64,000 bases of DNA. Source: Sclerotinia nivalis. Lineage: Eukaryota; Ascomycota; Leotiomycetes; Helotiales; Sclerotiniaceae. Positions 47,927 through 59,233 of this stretch are shown here, piece after piece. Both the position numbers and the translations under genes were made by a program. Positions within the stretch are counted from its first letter, which is position 1, and each line of letters begins with the position of its first letter. Where the stretch lies: positions 3,100,001 to 3,164,000 of the forward strand of contig JAPEIS010000001.1 in assembly GCA_029531795.1 (NCBI GenBank), in the 5' to 3' direction. Under the pieces are notes generated by a model, which was given only the letters and a program-made list of their open reading frames with translations, searched no databases and was not told the origin of the DNA.

Positions 47927-48320
47927 TCAGGCGGCTGAGATTGCCACAGAGTTTTGTGAAGTTTTACTTGTGGCTCGGAGCGCGATTTCATCCTCCAGAT
48001 TGTGTCCCTGATTCCTTGCCGATCTATTCGTCGAAGAGTTTTGAGAATTTGACCGCAATGAAAAGATTGATTGGACAGAGCGCAGAATACTTTCGGCGCT
48101 CTTGCCTTGAAATAATGGGCGAGCTGTAGGAAGGCAGGCTCCGATGATTGCGGAAATTGATTCTACAATGCACCAGACTACAATGATAGTGTTTGCGGCT
48201 GTCTCACGTATCAGACGAGTTTTTCCAATGGTAGATCTGGGACACTTACCAAGGAGATCTCGGAAACCTTGTTCGGTACCAAGTTCAAATATACCCGTAA
48301 GAACAGCTCGAATTATCCCA
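47927..48320 (-). pseudogene. C-terminal fragment of a SAT4/rhodopsin-like 7TM fungal protein
   Basis: Exon remains before 48250 and 48198-47927 join across a 51-bp GTAAGT...ACAG intron. They read STISGIIRAVLTGIFELG, EQGFRDLL-AANTIIVVWC and VESISAIIGACLPTARPLF, the last being the hallmark ending of the SAT4-type (fungal rhodopsin-like, Pth11-related) membrane family, followed by a polar Ser-rich tail to the stop at 47927. The first five membrane helices expected upstream are missing: that DNA holds the divergent UstYa-like remnant instead. It is therefore a truncated relic, unless an unrecognised exon lies elsewhere. Confidence 0.6.
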
Positions 48321-48465
48321 GAAATCGTAGACCTGCATTGATTAGCTTCTTGTATACAACCATCTAATAAGGAACGTTTATAATTACAAGACACCGAGGG
48401 CGAAGACTGAACATAATGCAAGTCATCATGAGCTATAATCTGCACATGTTGAATTCGAACGTACA

Positions 48466-49002
48466 ATGCTAATGCTTCATGTAGAAGTTCCCACGTTCAG
48501 CTATCAACGAAACAAGCTACGTCAAGTGGGATCACCCAGCGCTTATAACTCCAAGAACATGACTGAAGCAGACGAGGCATGGAATACGATGCTTACAGGG
48601 CACGGCGTCATTTCCTTTCGCTGCCGAGCACAACATGATCGAGACACTCCATCATTCCACTGAGAGCCCCGAGGCAGAGAAAAGTAGAGGGTATTTAGTT
48701 GAAGCATATCATGGCCTGCATTGTCTAGTGAGTCTTAAAGCTCCGAAAAATTCCCATAACCAGAATTTTTAACGCGCTAATTTGAATAGCGAATGGTTCG
48801 GATTCACCATAGAGCATATGAAACTGGCACTTCATGGGATTGGAATGTTGAGCACGATTATCATTGTTTTGATTCCCTTCGCCAATACATCATGTGCAAT
48901 CCAGACTATACCCTCTAGTATGTAAGTGGCCATAGAGTCAACGGCTACATGCAAATGAAAATGTGTCAGGATTGGGATGCCTTGAGGGACTGGACAGAAT
49001 AG
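48466..49002 (+). pseudogene. UstYa-family (DUF3328) protein remnant
   Basis: The family's two HxxHC motifs are visible. The first is EAYHGLHCL at about 48700-48727, ending at a GTGAGT donor; the 62-bp intron ends at 48789. The second is HDYHCFDSLRQYIMC. An upstream part (NMTEADEAWNTMLTGHGVIS) and the end MCQDWDALRDWTE also fit. Members act as oxidases in fungal ribosomal-peptide and other secondary-metabolite pathways. Breaks: the N-terminal membrane helix is missing, the frame changes near 48625, and TAG at 48916-48918 interrupts the frame 28 codons before the natural stop at 49000-49002. It is nonfunctional. Confidence 0.75.
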
Positions 49003-49450
49003 CATACTAGTAATTACTATGATCAATATGACATGGAACCAGGCATAATGGGGGATCATCTTTGGTTCAACTATCACACTGAAGATGGTTTGCGTCGGCA
49101 GCCTTTAGACACCGATGGAAACGACAGAGAATGCTGGCACAGCTGTATAAATGACATATATTTTAGATAGTAAATACCCCGAATAGCAAGTTTTTGGCTT
49201 TCGATATCGTGTTTAATAATAATTGGCCATCGAAATATAGCAATTTGTAATTCGGATCCAGTCTTATTCGGAATATATTAATTTCTTCTACTCCTAATAG
49301 ATACCTATACTACCAATTGAAATGAATCCAATGATACAATTTTTAAGGTTTTAGCTTTAATAGTTATAAAGTTACCAATTGTTGAAATTGAAGGAATTGA
49401 GAAAGTTTGAAGGAGAAAGTTCGGTGAAATATAGCGTTGAGGCTCTGATG
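49003..49450. other. Spacer between UstYa remnant and foldback element
   Basis: AT-rich, no gene supported. Confidence 0.5.
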
Positions 49451-49452
49451 TA

Positions 49453-50262
49453 TAAGTCTAGTACCCTACTTTCGGACCACCCCCCTTTCGGATCACCCTT
49501 TTACACCAAGAATGACGATTTTCACCTATTAATAACTTTACAACAAATAAATGAAATCAATTAAAATTTGAATCATAGATTTATTATATAAATATTAGTA
49601 AATTCTGAAAATTTCAGATTTTTTGCGATTTTATTGGTTGAGATATTGAAAGTTGAAATTACGATTTTCAATTTATATAGGATTTACATACAAATTTGAA
49701 AATCATTAAAACTTAGAATAACTTTTCAACAAAAATTACTAAAAATATATTATAAATTTTTTTGAAATCTTTAAATCAGATATTATATAATAGATTAGCA
49801 TTTTGAATTTTAAATAATATAACAAAACTTTTATTAATGTTTTTAGATTTTACAGAGATTAAAAATCATGATATTTTGATTAAAAGATTTTCTATAAAAA
49901 AAAATTTAAATAATTTGATCTATTTGATAGATTTTAATTCAAAAATCCTAAAAAAATTTATAGTTTATTTTTAATTATTTTTGTTGAAAAGTTATTAAAG
50001 ATTTTAATAATTTTTCAAATTTATATGTAAATCCTATACAAATTGAAAAATCGAAAATTTAATCTTTTAAATCTCAACGAAATCAATTATGAAAAATTTG
50101 AAATTTTCAATATCTATTTATATCTATATAATGATTATATAATTAAAATTTCAATTGATTTTATTCATTTGTTGTTGAATTATTAATAGGTGAAAATCGT
50201 TATTTTTGGTGTAAAAGGGTGGTCCGAAAGGGGGGTGGTCCGAAAGTAGGGTACTAGACTTA
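49453..50262. mobile_element. Foldback / MITE-like element, copy 1, 810 bp, flanked by TA
   Basis: The ends are near-perfect inverted repeats. The left begins TAAGTCTAGTACCCTAC, followed by a TTTCGGACCACC box; the right ends with the reverse complement. TA dinucleotides flank both sides (49451-49452 and 50263-50264), as left by Tc1/mariner-type transposition. The similarity between arms extends well beyond 130 bp into the AT-rich middle, making nearly the whole element a hairpin. No coding frame is present, so it is non-autonomous. Confidence 0.85.
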
Positions 50263-50264
50263 TA

Positions 50265-51643
50265 CTGTACTAACTTTTCTTTTTTCTTTCAATCACCTCA
50301 ATCTACGAATGAAAACGCTATTATCGTTAATATATCGACACGTTAAATATCTGTTCAAGTAAATTAATTGAATCGCACGAATTTGAAACTCATATTTTAA
50401 TGCTGTTGATATTGATGGCATAGTATGTATAGAGAAAAAGTTCTGAATAGCTTCAATCGATCCGAAATATTATTTTACCAAACCCCCCTCCCCCCCCTTC
50501 CAAACTTTCTCAACCACTCCAACTTTAATGATTTTACAGTTATCAGCACTAAAACATTAAGGATTGCATCATTAGATTCAGTTCAATCAGTCATACAATC
50601 CTATAATCTAAATTATCATAATAAATATAATTTAAAAATTAGACCTGATTTACCTCAAATTTCCCACCAGACTAGATCTCACCTAGCAACACTATACTTG
50701 AGGTCAAAAGTAGTACTACGAGTTACTATTCGGCCGTATATTTTACTGCAGGAGAAATTTGCCGTTCGATTCGACAACAGAATGAAAGATGGTGAAGCCA
50801 AAGTAGACCTCCAAAAGTCGAGATTCTTCGATCTTGGCTTCACGCCACCCTATGATTTTGTGTCCAACCCTCTTGCGATTGGAGGGAATATACTGATCCT
50901 TCGCTCAGGATGTTTTCAATTGTCAGCAAGCCTCTTCATCCTTACTTTACGAATTGAGACTAAAACCATGGTTTTCTCCATGCGATGGCTTCATCTCTGA
51001 CTATACACAATGAAAACTAGTTTTGTCTATTGGATATGAAGATAATGTTGCTTTGCGGTGGCTGCCATCTCACCGCTTCATCTTTAAAATTTTATAGATT
51101 AATATAATTGATAAAGATAATATTATTTTTGTTTTTATTATTATCGAATTTTATCTTTGTAGAATACATATTATTTAAATAAATATTTACTTGATATACG
51201 ATAAATACTATATTCGTCTTTGGATGAAAAGTAGAGGTAAAGAGCAATATCACAATGACTTGTGAATACCTTCGGAGGCATCTCGACGAAAGATATTTCA
51301 ACTTTTGATGCGGAACTTTAGATCGAGGGGCTGACAATCTACAAAGTCGCGTGAAGGTCTAATCAATGTATAAAGAAAACATCAATTGCTAAATTCAAAC
51401 CAATTATTATATTCTACACAAAACTTCCAGAGCTTGGAGTGTCGGTATTATTGGAGTTCTCTTTGGTTCATACACGCCTTTAAATCGCATTGGGTCCATA
51501 GTGTGCGATCCAACAATATCCGGCACACCCTTAGAGATGCATCTTTGTGTATCCTTCCAACCTTGAAAGCAAACTCGAATGATTCAAAAGCTCTTTCCTT
51601 CATTTCGGACCCCATGCCAAGGATATAGAAAATAACAAGTCAA
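50265..51643. other. Region without a supported gene
   Basis: A 191-codon plus frame (50425-51000) has an ATG but no domain or family character and uneven composition, so it is not called. The rest is AT-rich. Confidence 0.4.
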
Positions 51644-52189
51644 CTATGCAGACGATACATGCCCGCCTTCATAATGGTGATACAATTGCCCGACCTTTTT
51701 AAGCGAAGAACTTTCACGGCGATACATATCTTGAAACTTCTGTTCGGGATATGACGAATTTTTCCTCCAGAAACCAGAGTTGCACTTCTTCTTCTCCGTT
51801 TTTCTCAAAATTCGATGAACGGTCTTGGCATCTTTCCAGCTCCCTAACACCTTTGACCACTCCTCTGTATCTAAATCGTATAAATCCCCCAGCTCATGTT
51901 CGATGCTCCAATTTTTGACGATATCGTATGCATTATAGTCCGGACGATTGCACACCTCGACTAACGTTCTGAATAACCATACTTCTTGATCGGCGTAACC
52001 CCAACTGTCGATAGGAATACTGCTGGTTTTGATGGGTTGTAGTGGTCTTCCGGATGCAGCCAATAGGACTTTGAGATAGGTGGGGTTGGATTCGGCGTGG
52101 TATATTTGATCTTCTTTACTTAATCGGCGTGTGTTGTCTGAACCCGAGGTGCGCGATTGCAGCGTTTTGAAAATTGATGTCATTGACAT
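51644..52189 (-). CDS. Hypothetical protein, 181 residues
   Basis: A single open frame from an ATG at 52189 to 51644, longer than chance frames nearby and with balanced amino-acid use. Segments such as DSWGYADQEVWLFRTLVEVC, DYNAYDIVKNWSIEHELGDL and DTEEWSKVLGSWKDAKTVHR look like helices. The tail is basic and Ser-rich (RRESSSLKKVGQLYHHYEGG). No known domain, signal peptide or membrane helix is evident. A gene with no introns of this size is plausible for a lineage-specific protein. Confidence 0.55.
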   Translation of the reverse strand: MSMTSIFKTLQSRTSGSDNTRRLSKEDQIYHAESNPTYLKVLLAASGRPLQPIKTSSIPIDSWGYADQEVWLFRTLVEVCNRPDYNAYDIVKNWSIEHELGDLYDLDTEEWSKVLGSWKDAKTVHRILRKTEKKKCNSGFWRKNSSYPEQKFQDMYRRESSSLKKVGQLYHHYEGGHVSSA

Positions 52190-53459
52190 ATTGAGGTTGG
52201 AGGGCGTATTATACCGAATTGAAGTATCCTAATATTTGCTTTGGAGGACGTATTATCAATCGTGCAAAGAGGTGACAAGAGTTTGAATGAATGGTTCGGT
52301 ATTAAAAAGAATGCGCTGAGGATTGTAGACTATGGATATGATATAGATGAGAGACATGATGATGTACGTCGGTAGTTCCTGGTAGTTACTAGATAATCCG
52401 GATGGAAATCGATCTATTTCAAACTAAAAGAGCACTTAACCCTCAGCAGTATTGATAGTTCGAAGCTGCCAAGCAGTCTGAATTTCACGTTGCTAAATTC
52501 AAAAACAAAAAGGCACTTGAGCTTCATTCTGGTATCGTGGTATATATAGCTCAAGAAAAATTACAACATGCAGGGTCTGGGAACCACTCAATTATCGACA
52601 GACTGAAAACTATCCGTTGATCTCGATGCATGACACTACTTCGTGCTTAGTTGTATAAATTCAGGCCAGGTGTCTTGTTAGACTTCAACCATTCAACCAT
52701 GACGACCATAACAACGTACTAAACCCCACAAACCCCGCACTATTTATCAATGGTCGTTGATAAACCTTTTTGACACGACCTCGCGTCAATTAAAATAACT
52801 CCCTCAAATTATTCTCTCAGCAATACAACATAAAGGCGTAGATTACCATACTAATTGCGGAAGTCGCCAAAAGCTCCACACATTTTTGACTGTAAATAAT
52901 GCCCTAGATATTTGCGATCGAATTGGCCAATTACCAACGTCTAGTCATATCATGTTGAAGCATCCAGTACGGGGTGTGCGCGTTTCAAACAATGAGCTGA
53001 TTGGATTGATTCTTTGAAATGATCGGTAGAAGCAAAGATAATTCGAACAGACAGCTGGAAGATAAGCTTATGTTTAAATACTCCGTAGATAAAGTAAAGG
53101 ATTCCGATTTGCTTTGAAGTGTGTTTTTATCTTATTCAGTTCTACACATTTTTTTCTCGTACCAAGTTTCTTGTTCCTCCATATTAAAATGTCAGGAAGA
53201 AGATGGCAAACAAAAATAAAGAAACAATATACTAACATCTATCCACTCCTAAAAGTTGAATAAAGTCTTTATATAAAATTTTAACTTCCAAAAATTATTA
53301 TAAAGTTATAAGAATAAACTCCTCGAGGTGGTCCGTGCCTCTAGAGCACGTGACCACAACCCCATTATACGGTCACAGGTTTACACTTTAATTTTATCTC
53401 CGAATCTTTGATTTTCTCAAGAATAACTATGATAGCTCTACATCGGAGGACCAAAGGCT

Positions 53460-53632
53460 TATTCTCACCAAAGTTTATACCAGATTTGACTAAAAATCGT
53501 CCGGTAATCCGGTACAGGCCAAAAAATCCGGTATTCCCACACAAAAATTGAACAAATCGGGGAAATTTTACGGTATTGCTAGGTTTCCGGTATATCTGAG
53601 TCCGGTGTAACCAAGTTCCACTGTACTGTATT
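53460..53632 (-). mobile_element. Possible terminal piece of a Tc1/mariner-like element
   Basis: Read on the minus strand from 53632, the sequence starts TACAGTACAGTGGAACTTGG, then has TACACCGGACTC and repeated ACCGGA blocks. This resembles the CAGTGGAACC...CCGGA termini of fungal Tc1/pogo elements, and TA dinucleotides are at hand. The opposite terminus was not found nearby, so it may be a solo end. Confidence 0.35.
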
Positions 53633-54432
53633 CCCCGCTTCTCTCTTGTAGATCAACAGCCAGCGAAACAAAACAAAATGAAAATTCCCCATGTCAAACT
53701 TTTCTTACCCCTTCATCTAATTGGATTCGCTTCAACGGCATCTGTCTGGGTGGTCCTGAGTCCTGACATTGTCGAATCCTTCTTTTTTCCAATCACCCAT
53801 GATATGACGTAGTAGATAGACCCCATGTTCATTCACATTCACATTCACATTCACATTTACTCCTACCCTACCCTACCCGGCCCTACTGCATGAATCTGCA
53901 CGCCATGATCGGAAACTGCCTTGTACATGAATTAGATATCAGATAGAAGCCACTAAGTATGTATGATTTGGGTTGTATGTACTCTGTACATAGATCTAAT
54001 CGCGGGTTCAAAACTTCACACACACTACGGAAGTACTACCAAGACGGCTCCACCGGCTCAGTCACTTTAGTTTAAAATTCTTAAATTCTTGGAATCTTGG
54101 AATCTTGGTTTTCCCACTCATTGAGCTTTCCACATCTGGATATCTCGAGGACTTAATGAAGGTAAGCCTAAATCACAATTCGCAATTTCTCACGGTTGAA
54201 GGGATTTTCCTACTTATCTACCTAGAATATATGTTGGTGGAGCAGAAAAAACAGGACTCGACAGGTTATTTGGAGATTGTGAAGTGTATGAATTCAAGGT
54301 CCCTTGATTTTCTTCCACTTTTATACGTACGTACAAATTTAAGTACAAAAAGACTCTTATAAACCCTTTGTTATTCCTTTCAAATTTCAGCCCTTTTTCA
54401 AATTATTTCCGTTTACTTTTCACCTTGCCAAG

Positions 54433-54535
54433 TACTCACTACTCACTACTCACTACTCACTACTCACTACTCACTACTCACTACTCACTACTCACTACTC
54501 ACTACTCACTACTCACTACTCACTACTCACTACTC
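54433..54535. repeat. (TACTCAC)n tandem array, about 14.7 copies
   Basis: A perfect 7-bp unit repeated over 103 bp, located about 550 bp before the C2 gene start. Confidence 0.95.
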
Positions 54536-55081
54536 TATTAATACTCGTACTATTTGATCTTGGCAAAGCTTGAATGATTTCTCTGCGGGAGCATTTGGTT
54601 TTCCATACAAGCTGAAAGCTGCAAGTGACACTACTGGAGCATTGATAGACTTTATAAAATATAATCTCATATCCCTCCATCGCAATACTCCGTGCGCCGA
54701 ATCTTATTACCCTGCGCCCATCCCATTATACCTATTCACGCATCGGTATGAATTCACGAAATTAACCCAATTAGATGGTCTAGTTCGAAATCATTTCTTG
54801 CGCCTCATGATAAGACGTCGAGTACCTGCCTACGTACCTACCTACCAATTCGACTTTTCCATTCCTCTCCATTCAATTGGTCAAGTTGAGAAAATAAAAT
54901 ACCCTCCTCTACATCCCGAGGTCTTTTAATTCCCCTCCTCCCGCATTTTGTTATCACAACATAATCTTCGCTGCCAGCTCATTTCACAATCTACCGGTAC
55001 ATACAATATTGATCTTCTTCGCGCGAATTGCGCATTCTATCTGCCAGAGGAACTTATATTATACTGGCGGAATATATAAAG

Positions 55082-57002
55082 ATGTCGGAAAAGGTCGAAC
55101 GTCAAGCACTCGGCGATATGTCAAATGATGCGGCTCGTCCAGCCCAGGAGGAAACAGCGCAAAATGGTACACAGCAAAATGGTGCAGCTTATACAGCCCA
55201 AGAAGGTTCGGCGCAAAATGGTACAGCGCAAAACGACACACTGCAAAACGATACGCAGCAAAACGATACGCAGCAAAATCGTACACTGCAAAATGGCGAT
55301 GCAGAGAAACAACACCCAGGTCAATTGAAAGCAGCCAAGGAAAAACTCACCTCGAAACAACAGAAGTTAAGGGATAAGAACAATCCACCGGGTGGATTTG
55401 ATGCGACACCCATTCCACATGCGCGAGATGGTTATACCGTACGATTTACCTTCCACAGAGCCGAAAATCTTCCTGCGTCGGATCTCAATACTCGATCTTC
55501 CGATCCTTTCATTATGGCCAGTCTGACATCTTCTCTATTGAAACGACACAAGGACGATCCAGATCTCGTTCTGCGAACACAAACTATACACGAGAATACA
55601 AATCCGGAATGGAATAAGACTTGGACGGTGGCTGGGATTCCTGGGAGTGGTTTCCGTTTGAAATGTCGTTTATTCGATGAAGACCCCGCAGATCATGATG
55701 ATAGATTGGGAAATGTTACAATTTATGTGGAATCGATTGGTCCAAATTGGCAGGGTTTCAAGGAGAAAGCATTTGATGTTAAGAAGAGGATGGGTAGCAA
55801 GAGAGCATATGGTGTACGAGCTTGCGCTGCTATGTTTGACAGTAGCATACATATGGATGGTACGCTCTACTTAAGCGCGGAATGTTTAGGACCATCTGAA
55901 AAACCGTATGGCAGAATGTATACAATTGGGGAAACATATTTCTTCAAGCATTATTCACCCATGATTGGAAGATTGGCTGGCACTAAAGCTCCTGGAAGTT
56001 CGTCAGATGGAAAGCCCCCAACCGAGAAATATGAGTAAGTATCTTATCTAACTACAACAGTGCGAATGCTAACAAACAAGTTTTCAAGCAAATCAAATAC
56101 AACTTCAAGGTCCAGTACCCGCGGAATTATACCATCGCTTTGTCGAATTTAAACCTTTCGTAAAAGGAATGTTTTCCGGAGCAGGTCTTCGAGGACGAGT
56201 CTTGAACAAAGCCCTTCATCACCAACATGCCCGTGTATATAATTTCAGCAACAGCACAGAATATGGAGTGTTCCCGACCAAATCCGAAGAAGCCTCTCTG
56301 CAATTCCTCAAAATGGTGCACTTTGACGAAGGAGGAAGAATATTCACTTACGTTCTCTCACTTGATGGACTTCTTCGATTTACCGAAACGGGTAAGGAGT
56401 TCGGGGTTGATCTGTTATCAAAACATACCATGCATAGTGATGTAAACATTTACATCGCATGTTCCGGAGAATTTTTCGTTCGTCGATTAAAGCACCCACA
56501 TCGATCGACCGATGATCCCAGCCAATCCAGTCACCCCATTGAAGAATTTCCCGGAGGACCACCGTATGATGCTCCTCCTAAAGATCCCAGCCACTACGAA
56601 TTGGTAATCGACAACGATAGCGGCACCTACCGACCAAATGGTTCCCTCCTCCCTCTCCTCAAAAAATTCCTCAACGAGAATTTTCCCGGTCTCCACATCG
56701 TCACAAAAGAATGCACCGATGAACATCTCCAAAAAATGAAGAAAGGACAGCGAGAAAGAAAGAAGAAGGAAGGGAAGGAAATTAACATGGTGCAGAATTC
56801 AGATGATGATATAAGTAGTAGTGATGAAGATGATCTGAATGATTTGACGAATACGGGAAGGAAGGGGAAGAGTAAGAGGGAGAGAATTGTTGCTGGGCTT
56901 GAAGATCCTAGTCAGGCGTTAAAGGATATGAAGAAGGAATTTATTCCTGGAAGAGAGAGGGTCGAGAGAGAGGAGAATGAAGATATTCCTGAGATGGCTT
57001 GA
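55082..57002 (+). CDS. C2-domain protein with N-terminal QN-rich repeats
   Basis: Exons 55082-56034 and 56081-57002 with a 46-bp intron (GTAAGT...ACAAG) give 624 residues. Residues about 20-75 are a run of short QN(G/D)T units separated by A/Q/L, a degenerate 5-6 residue repeat. A C2 domain follows (about 110-260) with YTVRFTFHRAENLPASDLNT, SSDPFIMASL, HENTNPEWNKTW and LFDEDPADHDDRLG; these Asp residues fit calcium-binding loops, so calcium-dependent membrane binding is likely. The second half (RFVEFKPFVKGMFSGAGLRG, FDEGGRIFTYVLSLDGLLRF) is conserved-looking but unnamed. The C-terminus is a long Lys/Glu-rich coil with an acidic patch. The ATG at 55082 opens the frame after a TATATAA-like leader. 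No membrane helix or signal peptide was seen. Confidence 0.88.
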
Positions 57003-57856
57003 TGATTTGTGGTGGGGAGGGAGGGTTTTGATCATTTCTATTTATTGAAGCTCGGAACTCCTTTACTTACTCAGCGATTTACGACGGGAGGATTTTCGTT
57101 AAGGGTGTGGTGGATTCTAACGTGCAGTGAAGCTGGGTATGGTGGGTGAGTGGGGTGGTGCATGAACGACTTCCTCCCTCGCGAATCAATCAACCCATAG
57201 CATAACGAAACGATACTTTTCTTTTGTTCTCTTTTTCGCGAGTCCCCTTCTTTTTTTTGCTCTTTTCTTTGATACCCTCTCCTAGGGCCTATCTACTTCT
57301 GTCTTTTGTTTCTATGACATGGCTATCTGCATCTATCGGTCCTTAGGAGATAGGATAGAGTAGGGTAGGCATGGTAATAGTAATGATGTAGATTGAATTG
57401 CTCTAGGAAGATGTTTTTCTTGTATTTGTATATGTATTTACATTTGCATTTTTATTATTGCGTATAGTGTAGTCTAGTATAGTATAGCGTCTAAACTTCT
57501 CTATTTACTTATAATTAGTATTTTAATATAGAATGAAATGAATCCTAGAAGATTCCCATCTATATTACCATATGCTATCCGGTAACGACGCAACGCTACA
57601 GTGAGCACCAGAATGAAGGCGACATCAGTTCTGCTTGATGTCCCTACTTGGCCTTGCCGGAAACACGGGTCAATAAATTATGACTTGCTTGCAGACTCAA
57701 CTATATTTTGAGATGAGGAATAGTAATAATGTCACGAGGAATGATTATTATATAAACCCAATTAACCACTCGGTAATTGTGGCGTCACTTTTATCGTGAT
57801 AAATAAGATATCTTATATTAAGCTATTAAATATTCAATATTTCTATATTTTGATAT
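57003..57856. other. 3' flank of the C2 gene
   Basis: 0.85 kb with T-rich and AT-rich stretches, no gene. Confidence 0.6.
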
Positions 57857-58497
57857 TAAGTCTAGTACTCTACTTTCGGGCCACCCCTCTTTTGGGCCAC
57901 CCATTTACATCAAAAATCACGATTTTGATCTATTAATAACTCTACCAATAATTAATATAATTAATTGAAATTTTAATTATAGATTCTTTATATAATTATA
58001 TATAGAATTAGGAGTTTAGAAATATATTATACAATTTGAATCGTTGAAAATAAAATGTTGAAATTTCAATTTTCGATTTGTATATAAATCCTATACAAAT
58101 TTCATTTTTTTTTGAAATTTTGAATAACTTTTCAATAAAAATAATTAAAAATAAATCATAAAATTTAAATGATTCTTTGATCTTTAAAGCTTTCAAAAAT
58201 ATATAATTTAATAGTATTATAATTTGTAATTATTGATTTATTTAGATTTATAAAATTCGTTAACAAATTGATTAAAAAGTTGTCACAAAATCACATACAA
58301 ATTAAAACTTCAAAATTTTAAATATTAATAACTTTTTATAAAAAATCGCGAAAATTCTAATATTTTCAATATTGATCAATAACTATATAAAGAACTTATA
58401 ATTTAAATCTCAATTGATTATATTGATTTTTCGTGGAGTTATAAATTCGAAAAATCGTTAATTTTGGTGGTAACGGTGGCCCAAAAGAGGGGGTGGC
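57857..58497. mobile_element. Foldback / MITE-like element, copy 2, broken at the right end
   Basis: It begins TAAGTCTAGTACTCTAC followed by a TTTCGGGCCACC box like copy 1, has the same AT-rich hairpin arms, and on the right reads GGTGGCCCAAAAGAGGGGGT before stopping at 58497 short of the expected ACTAGACTTA end. The next bases, TGTTACGATC, belong to something else. It is about 170 bp shorter than copy 1 and more diverged. Confidence 0.75.
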
Positions 58498-58888
58498 TGT
58501 TACGATCACGGATCTTACAGTAACCGATCGTGTGAATACACGTTATGATTTGATCGAATTAGTATGAGATTAAGGTGGTCGTAGTGTGTGTGTGTGTGTT
58601 ATTATTTAACGGCCGGAGGCCGGGGACGAAGTCCCCTTTCTCGTTGCATATTCTATTGGATCAAAGGCCGCCAAAGAGTTATTTCTGGGCTATAAATAGC
58701 TATATATATATAACTATATCTAAGAATTGAATGATTCGTAGGCGTATTTCCATAGCTGCTGTGATCTTGTTTTTAATCTATGTTCCCTTAAAAAGATTAC
58801 GTAATATTATCAAATCTGCTAAGCTGCAGTTGATCCGCCTTCGGCTTTGTGACTTTCCTAATACAACTGCTTATTCGAAAAAGGAAAA
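58498..58888. mobile_element. Unidentified insert in the MITE, LTR-like start
   Basis: It starts TGTTACGATC exactly where the MITE arm breaks, as an LTR could. It contains a (GT)n run at 58584-58599, two GC-rich hairpins (GGCCGGAGGCC and GGGGACGAAGTCCCC) and a TATAAATAG. A second LTR or a target duplication was not found, because LINE copy B begins at its right edge. Confidence 0.35.
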
Positions 58889-58890
58889 AA

Positions 58891-58922
<32 letters not shown>

Positions 58923-58957
58923 AGAAAATACAGAGGAAAAATTTCATTATTATCAAT

Positions 58958-59233
58958 TTATTCACCCTCGAGGATATTGTTATCCCTTGAGGGGGGTATG
59001 AGATTTGATATCGGGGTAGGTTCCAGAGGGAGATGTCGGGAGCATATATCGATGAAGAAATTAGTTCTATTTGTCCATTCTGCCAATTTTCTGGCTCCTT
59101 CGTAAATGCCGCAAAGATATGGGAAAAGGGTCTCAGGTTTGCCTTTCGGACGAGGGTGTTTTCTCTTAGCAATGTTGCAGAAGAAGAAGTGCAAAAGGGT
59201 TTTGCGTATACTATATCTGCAAAGGGTACACAT
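58958..59233 (-). pseudogene. C-terminal Cys/His end of LINE B ORF2
   Basis: The frame reads MCTLCRYSIRKTLLHFFFCN, a C-x2-C...H...C pattern typical of the zinc knuckle at the end of Tad-like ORF2 products, and then a basic tail. It is offset from the RNase H frame, so at least one frameshift lies between. Confidence 0.6.

Larger units (their letters stand above)
52190..55081. other. Long intergenic region with repeats
   Basis: No gene supported. It holds a possible Tc1-type element end near 53.6 kb, a (CATTCA)-type run at about 53827-53857 and the TACTCAC tandem array. Its right side is the promoter of the C2 gene. Confidence 0.55.

Noticed and set aside
50425..51000. 191-codon plus-strand frame
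   Set aside because: It has an ATG but no domain, odd composition (C-run at the start) and no sign of conservation, so it is left uncalled.
53860..53880. CCCTA units resembling telomere repeats
   Set aside because: The units are CCTAC-type and too few; they do not match CCCTAA, and no chromosome end is indicated.
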